This document shows, one piece after another, positions 25,891 to 33,878 of a DNA stretch of 64,000 bases. A program made the translations under genes and the position numbers. Numbering within the stretch: position 1 is the stretch's first letter; every line of letters starts with the position of its first letter. The notes below the pieces were generated by a model. It saw only the letters and a program-made list of their open reading frames with translations. It was not told where the DNA came from and did no database searches. The DNA comes from Novosphingobium endophyticum (GTDB taxonomy: Bacteria > Pseudomonadota > Alphaproteobacteria > Sphingomonadales > Sphingomonadaceae): positions 1-64,000 of the forward strand of contig NZ_BMHK01000001.1 of the NCBI RefSeq assembly GCF_014640675.1, written 5' to 3'.

Positions 25891-28323
25891 ATGAATTCAA
25901 TCGGAAAGCTATTTCTGGCGAGCGTCAGCGCTGCGGCTATTGCAACGCCCGCGTTTGCCCAGGATGCCAACCAATCGAGCGAACAGGCCCTAAGTGACGC
26001 CAGCGCGACTGATAACGCCATCATCGTTACCGCACGTCGCCGCGACGAAAACGTCCAGGAAGTGCCGATCGTCATCAATACCGTCACCGCCGAAAAGATT
26101 GCCGACCTCAACCTGCGCGATTTCGAAGATGTCGAGAATATCGTCCCCGGCTTGGAACTGTCGAGCCAGGGTTTCAGCGGCGGCGGCTCCATTCGCGGCG
26201 TCGCATTCGACACGCGGGTTTCCGGAAACAACGCTTCGCTCGAATTTTACCTCAACGATACGCCGATGAACGGCAACGCCATTCTCCAGCAGATGTATGA
26301 CATCGGCCAGATCGAAGTGCTTCGCGGGCCCCAGGGCACGCTGCGCGGACGCGCCTCGCCGTCCGGCTCACTTACCGTAACGACGCGCAAGCCCGACCTC
26401 TATGAGGCCGGAGGCACCGTTTCGCTCACCGCAAATGATATCGGCACGCAGAACATCAATGGCGGTGTGGGCGTGCCGATTATCGAAGGCGTGCTCGCCG
26501 TTCGCGCAGCTGGCATATACGACGTCGGCGATGCGAATGAAGTACGTACCAGCTCCGCGCAAGCGCTCGACAAGCGGGATCCTTATGACCGGTCGATAGG
26601 CGGGCGCTTCAGCGCGGTGTTGCAACCGACCGACTGGCTCCTGCTGGAGGGCATGTACCAGGTTCAGGACACGCGCAGCAGGGTTTTCACCCAAGTCGAA
26701 TCCGCCAACATTGCTGATCCCTCGCAGCCGACCAGCCCGGTTTTCATCTCGGGGAAGGATCGCCTTTCGATCGAGGACGCGCCGACGAGACTTGACCAGA
26801 AATTCGACACCTTCACCTGGAAGGCCCAGCTGTCGGGGGCTGGTCAGAACCTGATCTACGTCGGAAACTATCGCAAGACGAAGGTCTTCACCTTCGGCGA
26901 CGACGACAACGCGAACGCTTTTCCGGGATTCGAATTCGGACAGGTCACCGACAGCCGTTCGACCAATGAAGCGCATGAACTGCGCCTTCAGAACGAATCC
27001 CGGCTTTTTGACATGGTCGACTACGTAGTCGGTGTCTTCCACCAGAAGAACAACGCGGACACGGTGCTTGATTCGCAGACGCTCGTCACTCTCCCCCCCT
27101 TCTTGGGCGGCGGCGTAGCAACGGTATCACACACACCGATTCTGCGTCCCGGAACCTCCAAGGAAACATCCGCTTTCGGAAACCTGACCTTCCATATTGG
27201 CGATGCGCTGGAAGTATCCGGAGGACTGCGCTACATCGATTATAAATCCGACAGCCAGCTGCTCGTGTCCGGCGTCAATATTGTCGACGAACAGCTGAAG
27301 GATGACAAGCTGATATACACCGGTTCGGTAAATTACTTCGTGAATCCTGACGTCATGGTTTATGCGTCGCTTGGAACGTCCTACCGACCCGGGCCAACGG
27401 CAATCGGTGACTTCAGCATCATCAAGTCGGATCTCCAGAGAAGCTTCACGACGCTCCCACCGGAGACATCGACCAGCTACGAAGTCGGCGTCAAGAGCAC
27501 GCTCATGGGCGGGCGTCTGCGTTTCAACCTCGCCGGCTACTACCAGAAGTTCAAGAACTACCCCTATCGCTCCGGTGGCAATGGGGTCTTCTACCAGACC
27601 TTCAGCGCCGTGCGCGATGCGACGGGCGCCGTGATCGGCGTCTCACCCAGTGTCGACGATTTCAACTTCGTTGCCGCGGTTCCCGTCGAAGTCAAAGGCG
27701 TAGAGGGCGAGATCAGTTTCGACGTCACGCCCGATTGGAGCTTCAACCTCAACGCGTCCTATTCCGATGGCCAGATCAAGAACGGACTGATCCCGTGCAA
27801 CGATCTCGACCAGGACGGCGTGCCGGACGTGCTGACTTCGGCGCCCACCCTCCAGCAGGTCCAGGACGCCTATGGCAGCGACAACGTCGGGGCTTGCAAC
27901 GTCTCGCTGCGTTCCGGCTTCCAGTCTCCGTTCGCGGCAACCGCTCAGAGCGAGTATCGTTTCCCGATCACCGACGGAACTAATGCGTTTGCCCGGGGCC
28001 TCTTCAGCTATTACGGCAAGTCGAAGAACGATCCCAGCAACCAGTTCGACGATATCAGCGGCTACGGCCTCCTCAACCTTTATGCCGGCCTCCGCGGTGC
28101 TGACGGGGGATGGGAGCTTTCGGCCTATGCAAAGAACATCCTCGATACGTTCAGAGTGCTGAACCGCGAGGGAACGCCGACGGTTACCAATTTCCGGGAA
28201 CTGCAGCCGCCGACGTTCCGAACGGTCGTGGCTAAATCAACTTCGAGCACGTATCGTCAGATCGACGTGACTGCGCCGCGTGAATTCGGGGTGACGTTCC
28301 GCACGTCCTTCGGCTCGCGCTGA
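25891..28323 (+). CDS. TonB-dependent outer-membrane receptor
   Basis: The start is set at 25891 by GGGAGGGA seven bases upstream and by the signal peptide that follows (MNSIGKLFLASVSAAAIAT, cleavage after AFA). The 810-residue product has a TonB box region (NAIIVTARRRDENVQEVPIVI), a plug domain (DFEDVENIVPGLEL, SIRGVAFD, IEVLRGPQGTLRGRASPSGSL) and a long beta-barrel ending VTFRTSFGSR. It belongs to the same sphingomonad receptor type as the one at 10.3-12.8 kb but is clearly divergent, for example with SPSG in place of NTTGG in the plug. It lies downstream of the hydrolase and SDR and likely imports the substrate of the LuxE/LuxC-like cluster. Confidence 0.93.
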   Translation: MNSIGKLFLASVSAAAIATPAFAQDANQSSEQALSDASATDNAIIVTARRRDENVQEVPIVINTVTAEKIADLNLRDFEDVENIVPGLELSSQGFSGGGSIRGVAFDTRVSGNNASLEFYLNDTPMNGNAILQQMYDIGQIEVLRGPQGTLRGRASPSGSLTVTTRKPDLYEAGGTVSLTANDIGTQNINGGVGVPIIEGVLAVRAAGIYDVGDANEVRTSSAQALDKRDPYDRSIGGRFSAVLQPTDWLLLEGMYQVQDTRSRVFTQVESANIADPSQPTSPVFISGKDRLSIEDAPTRLDQKFDTFTWKAQLSGAGQNLIYVGNYRKTKVFTFGDDDNANAFPGFEFGQVTDSRSTNEAHELRLQNESRLFDMVDYVVGVFHQKNNADTVLDSQTLVTLPPFLGGGVATVSHTPILRPGTSKETSAFGNLTFHIGDALEVSGGLRYIDYKSDSQLLVSGVNIVDEQLKDDKLIYTGSVNYFVNPDVMVYASLGTSYRPGPTAIGDFSIIKSDLQRSFTTLPPETSTSYEVGVKSTLMGGRLRFNLAGYYQKFKNYPYRSGGNGVFYQTFSAVRDATGAVIGVSPSVDDFNFVAAVPVEVKGVEGEISFDVTPDWSFNLNASYSDGQIKNGLIPCNDLDQDGVPDVLTSAPTLQQVQDAYGSDNVGACNVSLRSGFQSPFAATAQSEYRFPITDGTNAFARGLFSYYGKSKNDPSNQFDDISGYGLLNLYAGLRGADGGWELSAYAKNILDTFRVLNREGTPTVTNFRELQPPTFRTVVAKSTSSTYRQIDVTAPREFGVTFRTSFGSR

Positions 28324-28348
28324 TCGACGCAAACCAGGTCGCTTTTCT

Positions 28349-28382
28349 GGGCGGGCAATGTGAATTGCCCGCCCATTTTCTT
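28349..28382 (+). terminator. Rho-independent terminator of the TonB receptor gene
   Basis: GGGCGGGCAAT and ATTGCCCGCCC form an 11-bp stem with a GTGA loop, starting 25 bases after the receptor stop and followed by ATTTTCTTTG. Stem strength and the T-run make it a convincing intrinsic terminator. Confidence 0.85.
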
Positions 28383-28399
28383 TGTCAATCTTAAGAGCG

Positions 28400-28650
28400 G
28401 GTGCAAGCGAAGCCGTGGCCGTACATCTCGGCCAGCCATGTCGAGCGCCAGAGCCTGACCAACGCATTCTCCAGCAAGGTCGAGAACAACGCGCACGCGC
28501 TCGCTCCGCTATTATACCAAGCGGCAATGACACCGGCCTGTGAGCGTTGCGGATGCCCCCGGCGATAGCCACGGGCGCGACCGATCGGCTATGGAGGTTG
28601 CGGCTATCGCCAGGCTCGTAAAGGATGCCGACGCGGCGCTAAAGAAGCGG
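28400..28650 (+). pseudogene. Decayed transposase C-terminus (insertion-sequence remnant)
   Basis: Reading from about 28413, the plus strand encodes YISASHVERQS, directly joined to LTNAFSSKVENNAHALA. In intact transposases of a common IS1-like/DDE group these two blocks are separated by about a dozen residues (the usual pattern is SYVERQNLT...RLTNAFSKKVENHAHA), so an internal deletion is likely. After a stop, ATDRLW appears, and one frame over EVAAIARLVKDADAALKKRA. That matches the usual tail in which DRLWEV is followed by a helix and a KK-rich end. The remnant thus carries a deletion, a stop and a frameshift. It lies between the receptor terminator and the esterase gene. Family assignment is from pattern memory. 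Confidence 0.6.
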
Positions 28651-28688
28651 GCCGTACAAGAGGACCGCAGGACGGACAGGAGACGGGT

Positions 28689-29693
28689 ATGGGTGCCGGG
28701 AACATCATCACTGAAACCACGACCGAGGGAGGCGTGCATGTTCCGGCACGCACGATACGCGCCCCGTCAACCGTCAGTATTGAGGCCCAGGCGTTCCTGT
28801 CCAGCCCACCCATGATGGGCGGACCCTACCCGTCCGATCCAAACGACAAGGAAGCATGGCGCACCTGTCTCGACGCCGGCAACGCGATGCTCTCCGCGGC
28901 AATGGCAACCAATGCCGAGCGTTTCCCGGCGGAGATCATCACACATCAGGTCGGTGCCACGGTGGTCTACGAGATCGTACCGCAGGGCGTGGGACCGGAT
29001 ACGGCCGATCGCGCGATTTTCTATGTTCATGGCGGGGCGTATGTCCAGGGGTCGGGTCTGGCGGCTGCCCATATGGCCTTGCCGCTCGCGGCCATGGCGC
29101 AAGTCAGGACGTTTTCGATCGACTACCGGATGCCGCCCGATCACCCGTTCCCAACTGGCCTTGATGACACTGTCGAAGCGTACCGGTGGCTGCTCGAACG
29201 CTTCGACGCAAAGAATGTCGTCGTTGTCGGCGCCTCCGCCGGCGGCGGCTTGGCTGCCTCCTTCCTGTTGAAGGCTCGCGACCTGGGCCTGCCGCTGGCC
29301 GGTGCCTGCGTGCTCGCAACGCCCGAAGCCGATCTCACCGAAAGTGGCGACACTTTCGAGACGAACGACACGATTGACGTTGTGCTCAAGCACCGACTGA
29401 CTGAAACCATTGCACTCTACGCCAACGGTCACGACCTGCGCGACCCCTACCTCTCGGCCGTGTTCGGCGATTTCAGCAAGGGCTTTCCGCCCACAATGCT
29501 GGTCTCCGGAACGCGCGACCTGTTCCTCTCCAACACCGTGATCCTGCATCGCGCCCTCTTGCGATCCGGCTGTAAGGCTGAACTCCACATCTGGGAGGCG
29601 ATGCCACACGGAGGTTTCTTCGGCGCGCCAGAGGACGGCGAGGTTCTGTTGGCAGAGGCGGACTTTATCAGGAGAAATCTTCGGATCGGCTGA
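28689..29693 (+). CDS. HSL-family alpha/beta-hydrolase (esterase)
   Basis: A 334-residue esterase of the hormone-sensitive-lipase family. The oxyanion motif is FYVHGGAYVQGSG and the nucleophile elbow is VVGASAGGGLAAS. The acidic residue should lie in MLVSGTRDLFL and the His in EAMPHGGFFG near the C-terminus. Length and motif spacing match family IV bacterial lipases. No signal peptide is present, so it is cytoplasmic. It follows the transposase remnant and lies on the same strand as the receptor cluster. It probably adds a second ester-cleaving activity to that cluster, or was brought in separately. The N-terminal 35 residues are poorly conserved, so a slightly later start is possible. Confidence 0.87.
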   Translation: MGAGNIITETTTEGGVHVPARTIRAPSTVSIEAQAFLSSPPMMGGPYPSDPNDKEAWRTCLDAGNAMLSAAMATNAERFPAEIITHQVGATVVYEIVPQGVGPDTADRAIFYVHGGAYVQGSGLAAAHMALPLAAMAQVRTFSIDYRMPPDHPFPTGLDDTVEAYRWLLERFDAKNVVVVGASAGGGLAASFLLKARDLGLPLAGACVLATPEADLTESGDTFETNDTIDVVLKHRLTETIALYANGHDLRDPYLSAVFGDFSKGFPPTMLVSGTRDLFLSNTVILHRALLRSGCKAELHIWEAMPHGGFFGAPEDGEVLLAEADFIRRNLRIG

Positions 29694-29984
29694 AACGTAA
29701 TCGGGTCGGTGAGGATCGCCGCCGCCGTCAGCGAGAGCCCCAACCGGAACCGTATCGAAGCGCCCCTCACACGCGAGGACGTCCCGTGGGACTGGACGTA
29801 TACGATGGGTTGGGGCCGCAAGTACTGTCAAAAAGCGAGGCCGGGCTGGCGGGCTTGATCGTGTGCTGGCGCCTGCTGCCCACACACAATCGGAACCTCC
29901 CCCGACCCCATCTGCCGCATCTGAAGAAAATCCCCTCCCGTCTTTCGACGAGAGGGGCCGGTATTCTAACCTCGGTGGAGGCGG
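29694..29984. other. Intergenic region without a clear gene
   Basis: This 291-bp gap lies between the convergent esterase and thioredoxin genes. A 49-codon open frame (GTG at 29709 to TGA at 29858) encodes a Trp-rich stretch, REDVPWDWTYTMGW, but has no convincing ribosome-binding site and no recognised relatives. It may be debris of a lost gene. The thioredoxin terminator lies at its right end. Confidence 0.4.
29923..29957 (-). terminator. Rho-independent terminator of trxA
   Basis: On the minus strand CCCCTCTCGTC and GACGGGAGGGG form an 11-bp stem with a GAAA tetraloop (29932-29957), followed by ATTTTCTTC. It lies 28 bases past the trxA stop codon and is a strong intrinsic terminator. Confidence 0.88.
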
Positions 29985-30305
29985 TCAGAGTTCGCTTTCA
30001 ATCCAGCCCTTGAGCGCGCTCTTGGGAGCGGCGCCAAGCTTGTGGGCGACCTGCTCGCCGTTTTTGAACAGCACGAGGTAGGGTATCGACTTGACGCCGA
30101 AGTTGGCGGGAGTGTCAGTATTGGCCATGATGTCCATCTTGGCGATGGTCACCTTGTCCGACAGTTCCTCGCTGATTTCCTCGAGAGCCGGACCGATCAT
30201 CTTGCACGGACCGCACCAGTCCGCCCAGAAGTCGACAAGGACGGGCTTGTCCGCCTTCAGCACATCGTTTTCGAAGCTGGAATCGGTGACGGCAATGGTC
30301 GGCAT
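29985..30305 (-). CDS. trxA: Thioredoxin
   Basis: The start is taken at 30305 (MPTIAVTDSSF), with GAGGAG nine bases upstream, giving the normal thioredoxin length of 106 residues. The active site is FWADWCGPCKMIGP. The cis-Pro loop is VKSIPYLVLFKNG and the fold runs to the end (ALKGWIESEL). It is cytoplasmic and reduces disulfides for ribonucleotide reductase, peroxiredoxins and methionine sulfoxide reductase; a peroxiredoxin gene lies at 43.9 kb. It follows addA on the same strand with a 78-bp gap, an arrangement common in sphingomonads. Confidence 0.96.
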   Translation of the reverse strand: MPTIAVTDSSFENDVLKADKPVLVDFWADWCGPCKMIGPALEEISEELSDKVTIAKMDIMANTDTPANFGVKSIPYLVLFKNGEQVAHKLGAAPKSALKGWIESEL

Positions 30306-30383
30306 GGACTGGCTCCTCGGAAAGTGGGTTTGACTGCAATCTAGGGAAGAAACGGTCTCTGGCAACGCCGGGGCGCCATAGCT

Positions 30384-33300
30384 TTACTCAGGGGCCGCCA
30401 AGGCAGGCTTGTGGCGCTCCAGCGTTTCAGACGGCACCGGGATCAGCCGGGGCACGGCGGTATAGAGCAGCGCGGCCTCGATCGTCCGCCCCGGAAAGGC
30501 GGCTTCCAGAGCGGCAGCATAGGCCGCCATCTGCCTGAGACTGGCTGCGGGCACGCCCTCCAGCGTTTCGGGCGGACGGCGCGCGGTCTTGTAGTCGATC
30601 AGGCGCACCCGATCGGGTTCTATCACCAGACGGTCGATCGTACCGGCGACGACCTGCCCTCCGACGACGGCGGCCACCGGCACTTCGGCCAGGCTGCCGG
30701 GCGCGAACAGGGCGGCCCATTCGGGATTGGCAAGAACCGCCAGAGCATCGCCCAGCATGGCTTCACGCCGGCCTTCTTCGAAATCGGCGGCATTGCGCGC
30801 GAGCCAGGCGCGCCCGGCCTCCTCCCGGCCCCCCGCAGCGACTTCGGGCAGGCGTTCGAGCAGTTTGTGCACCAGCGTTCCGCGCCGCGCCGCGTCCCGC
30901 GCCGCGCCGGGCGGGAATGGCGGATCGGGAGCCTCCTCCTCGCCCAGAGCCGAAGGGGCCAGCGGCCGGGGCGGCCGGGGCTCGGCAGGCGGCGCGCGTT
31001 CCAGCCAGCGCGGCAGCGGTTCGCGCAGCGGCAGTTCGGCCGGGGCGGTCTCTGACGGGATCGATTCCGGCGGCTCGCCCCATTCGCAGCGCGCTCCCCA
31101 AACTGCATCGGCGACCTCCGCTTCGGGAGGAAACAGGCCGCGCAGCCGCGCGTACCAGCTCTTGGGCGGGGGCACCCCGCCATCGCGCTTGCCGAGCGCG
31201 CCGCCGACGAACAGCGCTTCCTCGGCGCGGGTCATGGCGACGTAGAGCAGGCGCCAGTGTTCCTGTTCGTCGGCGGCGCGATTGGCTTCGATTTCGGTCA
31301 GGATGCGCCCCGCCTTCTCTTCCCTCGAGAGCGGCGGCAGCGGGATCCTGCGGCTCTCGCCTGCCGGATCGGGCAAGTCGAGGCCGCGATCCCGGCTGCG
31401 CTCCGGGTTGCCCGTGGCGTCGGCCAGAATGACGATCGGCGCCTGCAATCCCTTGGAGCCGTGGACCGTCATAACCCGCACGAGCCCCGCCGCGCTGTCC
31501 GCCTCGCGCTTCAGTTCGCCGTCTCCGGCATCGAACCATGCGAGGAAACCAGCCAGGCTCGGCGTGTCGGTGGCGACATAGGCGTGGGCAGCGTTGAGCA
31601 GTTCGTCGATCGGATCGTTGGCCTCGGTCCCCAGCCTTGCCACGAGCTTGCGCCGTCCTTGCCACGGACCCACGAGTAGCCAGTGCAGCAATTGCTGCGG
31701 CGGTTCGTAGTCGGCCAGCGCCAGAAGCTCGCCCAGCTGTCTCAGGATCGCCGCGACCTCCGGATCACTCGACGCACGCAAGTGCGACCACAGGCGCACG
31801 TGCCTGTCGCGATAGCCGTGCCGCAGCAATTGCTCCTGGCTCCAGCCGACGAGCGGCGAGACCAGCAGGCCGGCGAGGTTGAGATCGTCGAACGGCTGCA
31901 CCGCGAAGCGCAGCGCGGCGACAAGGTCCTTCACCGCGAGCGGCGCACCGAGGCGCAGGCGGTCGACGCCCGCGACGGGCACTCCGGCGGCATGGAGCCG
32001 GCCGACGATCAGGCCGGCCAGTTCCTTGCGCTGGCGCACCAGCACCATGACGTCTCCAGCCTCCGCGCGGCGGGGCTTGCCCTTGCGCAGCGTAAAGCCG
32101 GGGCCAGTGGGATCGAGCCAGGCCTTGACCTGCAGCGCGATGCGCTCCGCCATCTGACGGTCGGGCTGCGAGAGCCAGCCCTCCTGCGACCCGTCTTCGT
32201 CGGCGCCCTCGTCATGGGCATCGTCGTCAACCGATACCGCGCTCACCGGCCGCCACAAGGCGACGTAGCCGGGACGCTCCTGCCCCTCATGGCGATCCGG
32301 CGGCGTGTCCAGCCCGAAGCTCGCGTGTCCGATCCCGCCGATCGCCTCGTCCACGAAATTGAGCACTTTCTGCGCGGTGCGGAAACTGCGGTCGAGGCCG
32401 AGCGGAAGCAGACGGCGCGGGCGCAGGTTGCTGCGCAGCATTTCCGCGTTCCCGGCGGCCTCGTCCATCAACGCGCGCACCTTGTCGGCGGCGCGGCGGA
32501 AGTTTTCGGGGCTGGTGCCCTGAAAGCGGAAGATCGCCTGCTTGTAGTCGCCGACGACGAACAGCGTGCGCATCGCCTCGCCGCGCTGGCCGAGCCCCGC
32601 CCAGAACTCCTCGGCCATGGCGAGGATGATGTCCCACTGCGAGGAATTGGTGTCCTGCGCCTCGTCCACAAGGATATGGTCAAAGCGGCGGTCGAGCTTG
32701 TAGCGGATCCAGTCCGCCTGCGACTGGTTGCGCAGCAGGTCGGCGGCGCGGCGGATCTGGTCGTCGAAGTCGATCAGCCCTTCGCGTTGCTTGGCCTCGT
32801 CCCATGCCAGCGCAAAGGTGCGGCCGAGGCGCAGCGCCGGGACGAGGCGTTCAGTCAGGTCCAGCAGCGCCTTCGCGTCGCAAATGCGGACGATGCAGGC
32901 GATCACCCTGCCGCAATAATCGGGGTAAGCGGGATCTATCTTGTCCTGCGACTTGCTCGCGCGCGGCTCTCTGTTCTGCGTCAGGAACAGCTTCGCAAGG
33001 GCCTCGATTTCCGCCGCGCGCTGCCCAGCGTCGCCGAGCAGCCATTCGCTGACGCCGTCCACAAAGCCGAGGCCGGTCTTGGTGCCCCATTCGTGATTGA
33101 TTTCCAGGCACCGCCGCAACGAGGCGACGTCGAACGCGGCATCGCTGCACATCTCCGCCAGCCAGGCCTCACCGGCATCGCTCGGCAGGCCGAGCAGGCG
33201 TAGCACGTTCGACCGCATCGGTTCCTGCCAGCCGCCCGGTCCGAACCAGGCCTCGCGCTTGGAGGCGCAGCGGAGCAGGAAAGCCTCGACCGCGTCCGGG

Positions 33301-33878
33301 CCGTGGCGTTTCGAAAGATCGCTGACGGCCCGCAGCACTTGCGGATCGCCCGGAGGCTCGCTCTCGGCCGCCACGAGCAGGTCCGCGAGCACCTGCCGCG
33401 CGAGCAGGACGCGTTCGCGGTCCTCCATCGGCCGCGCACCGGGAATGAGCTGCGCTTCCAGCGGGAACGTGCCCAACAGCCACTGCGAAAAGGCGTGGAT
33501 GGTGTCGATGCGCAGGCCCCCACCGGGGCAGTCGAGCACGGCCGCGAAGAGCGTGCGCGCCCGCGCGATGGTGGCCTGATCGCAGCTCGCGCCTATGGCT
33601 TCGAGACGCGCGGCAAGCTGCGTATCCTCCAGCCGCACCCATTCGGCGAGCGTGCCATTGATGCGCGCCGCCATCTCCGTCGCGCCCGCCTTGGTGAACG
33701 TGAGGCACAGGATCTGCGAAGGCTCCACGCCCGGTTGCAGCAAAAGGCGCAGCACACGCGAGGAAAGCACTTGCGTCTTGCCCGTGCCGGCCGAGGCGGA
33801 GAGCCAGACCGTCTCCTGCGGATCGACGGCCCGCATCTGATTGCCGTGCAGTGGATGGACCGTGGCAGGACCGCTCAT
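30384..33878 (-). CDS. addA: AddA, double-strand-break repair helicase-nuclease
   Basis: A 1164-residue UvrD/Rep-type helicase with a C-terminal nuclease. The Walker A motif is LSASAGTGKTQVL near residue 30. Motif II is HILVDEAQDTN, and motif V/VI segments appear as VMTVHGSKGLQAPIV and LLYVAMTRAEEALF. The RecB-like nuclease motif VRLIDYKTARRP is near the C-terminus. With AddB it resects double-strand ends and loads RecA, in place of RecBCD. Its start overlaps the addB stop by four bases. A long acidic, Pro/Glu-rich linker separates helicase and nuclease parts. Length and motif order fit alphaproteobacterial AddA. Confidence 0.96.
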   Translation of the reverse strand: MSGPATVHPLHGNQMRAVDPQETVWLSASAGTGKTQVLSSRVLRLLLQPGVEPSQILCLTFTKAGATEMAARINGTLAEWVRLEDTQLAARLEAIGASCDQATIARARTLFAAVLDCPGGGLRIDTIHAFSQWLLGTFPLEAQLIPGARPMEDRERVLLARQVLADLLVAAESEPPGDPQVLRAVSDLSKRHGPDAVEAFLLRCASKREAWFGPGGWQEPMRSNVLRLLGLPSDAGEAWLAEMCSDAAFDVASLRRCLEINHEWGTKTGLGFVDGVSEWLLGDAGQRAAEIEALAKLFLTQNREPRASKSQDKIDPAYPDYCGRVIACIVRICDAKALLDLTERLVPALRLGRTFALAWDEAKQREGLIDFDDQIRRAADLLRNQSQADWIRYKLDRRFDHILVDEAQDTNSSQWDIILAMAEEFWAGLGQRGEAMRTLFVVGDYKQAIFRFQGTSPENFRRAADKVRALMDEAAGNAEMLRSNLRPRRLLPLGLDRSFRTAQKVLNFVDEAIGGIGHASFGLDTPPDRHEGQERPGYVALWRPVSAVSVDDDAHDEGADEDGSQEGWLSQPDRQMAERIALQVKAWLDPTGPGFTLRKGKPRRAEAGDVMVLVRQRKELAGLIVGRLHAAGVPVAGVDRLRLGAPLAVKDLVAALRFAVQPFDDLNLAGLLVSPLVGWSQEQLLRHGYRDRHVRLWSHLRASSDPEVAAILRQLGELLALADYEPPQQLLHWLLVGPWQGRRKLVARLGTEANDPIDELLNAAHAYVATDTPSLAGFLAWFDAGDGELKREADSAAGLVRVMTVHGSKGLQAPIVILADATGNPERSRDRGLDLPDPAGESRRIPLPPLSREEKAGRILTEIEANRAADEQEHWRLLYVAMTRAEEALFVGGALGKRDGGVPPPKSWYARLRGLFPPEAEVADAVWGARCEWGEPPESIPSETAPAELPLREPLPRWLERAPPAEPRPPRPLAPSALGEEEAPDPPFPPGAARDAARRGTLVHKLLERLPEVAAGGREEAGRAWLARNAADFEEGRREAMLGDALAVLANPEWAALFAPGSLAEVPVAAVVGGQVVAGTIDRLVIEPDRVRLIDYKTARRPPETLEGVPAASLRQMAAYAAALEAAFPGRTIEAALLYTAVPRLIPVPSETLERHKPALAAPE

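Noticed and set aside
29709..29858. 49-codon Trp-rich open frame between the esterase and trxA
   Set aside because: No ribosome-binding site or recognised relatives; at most debris of a lost gene.
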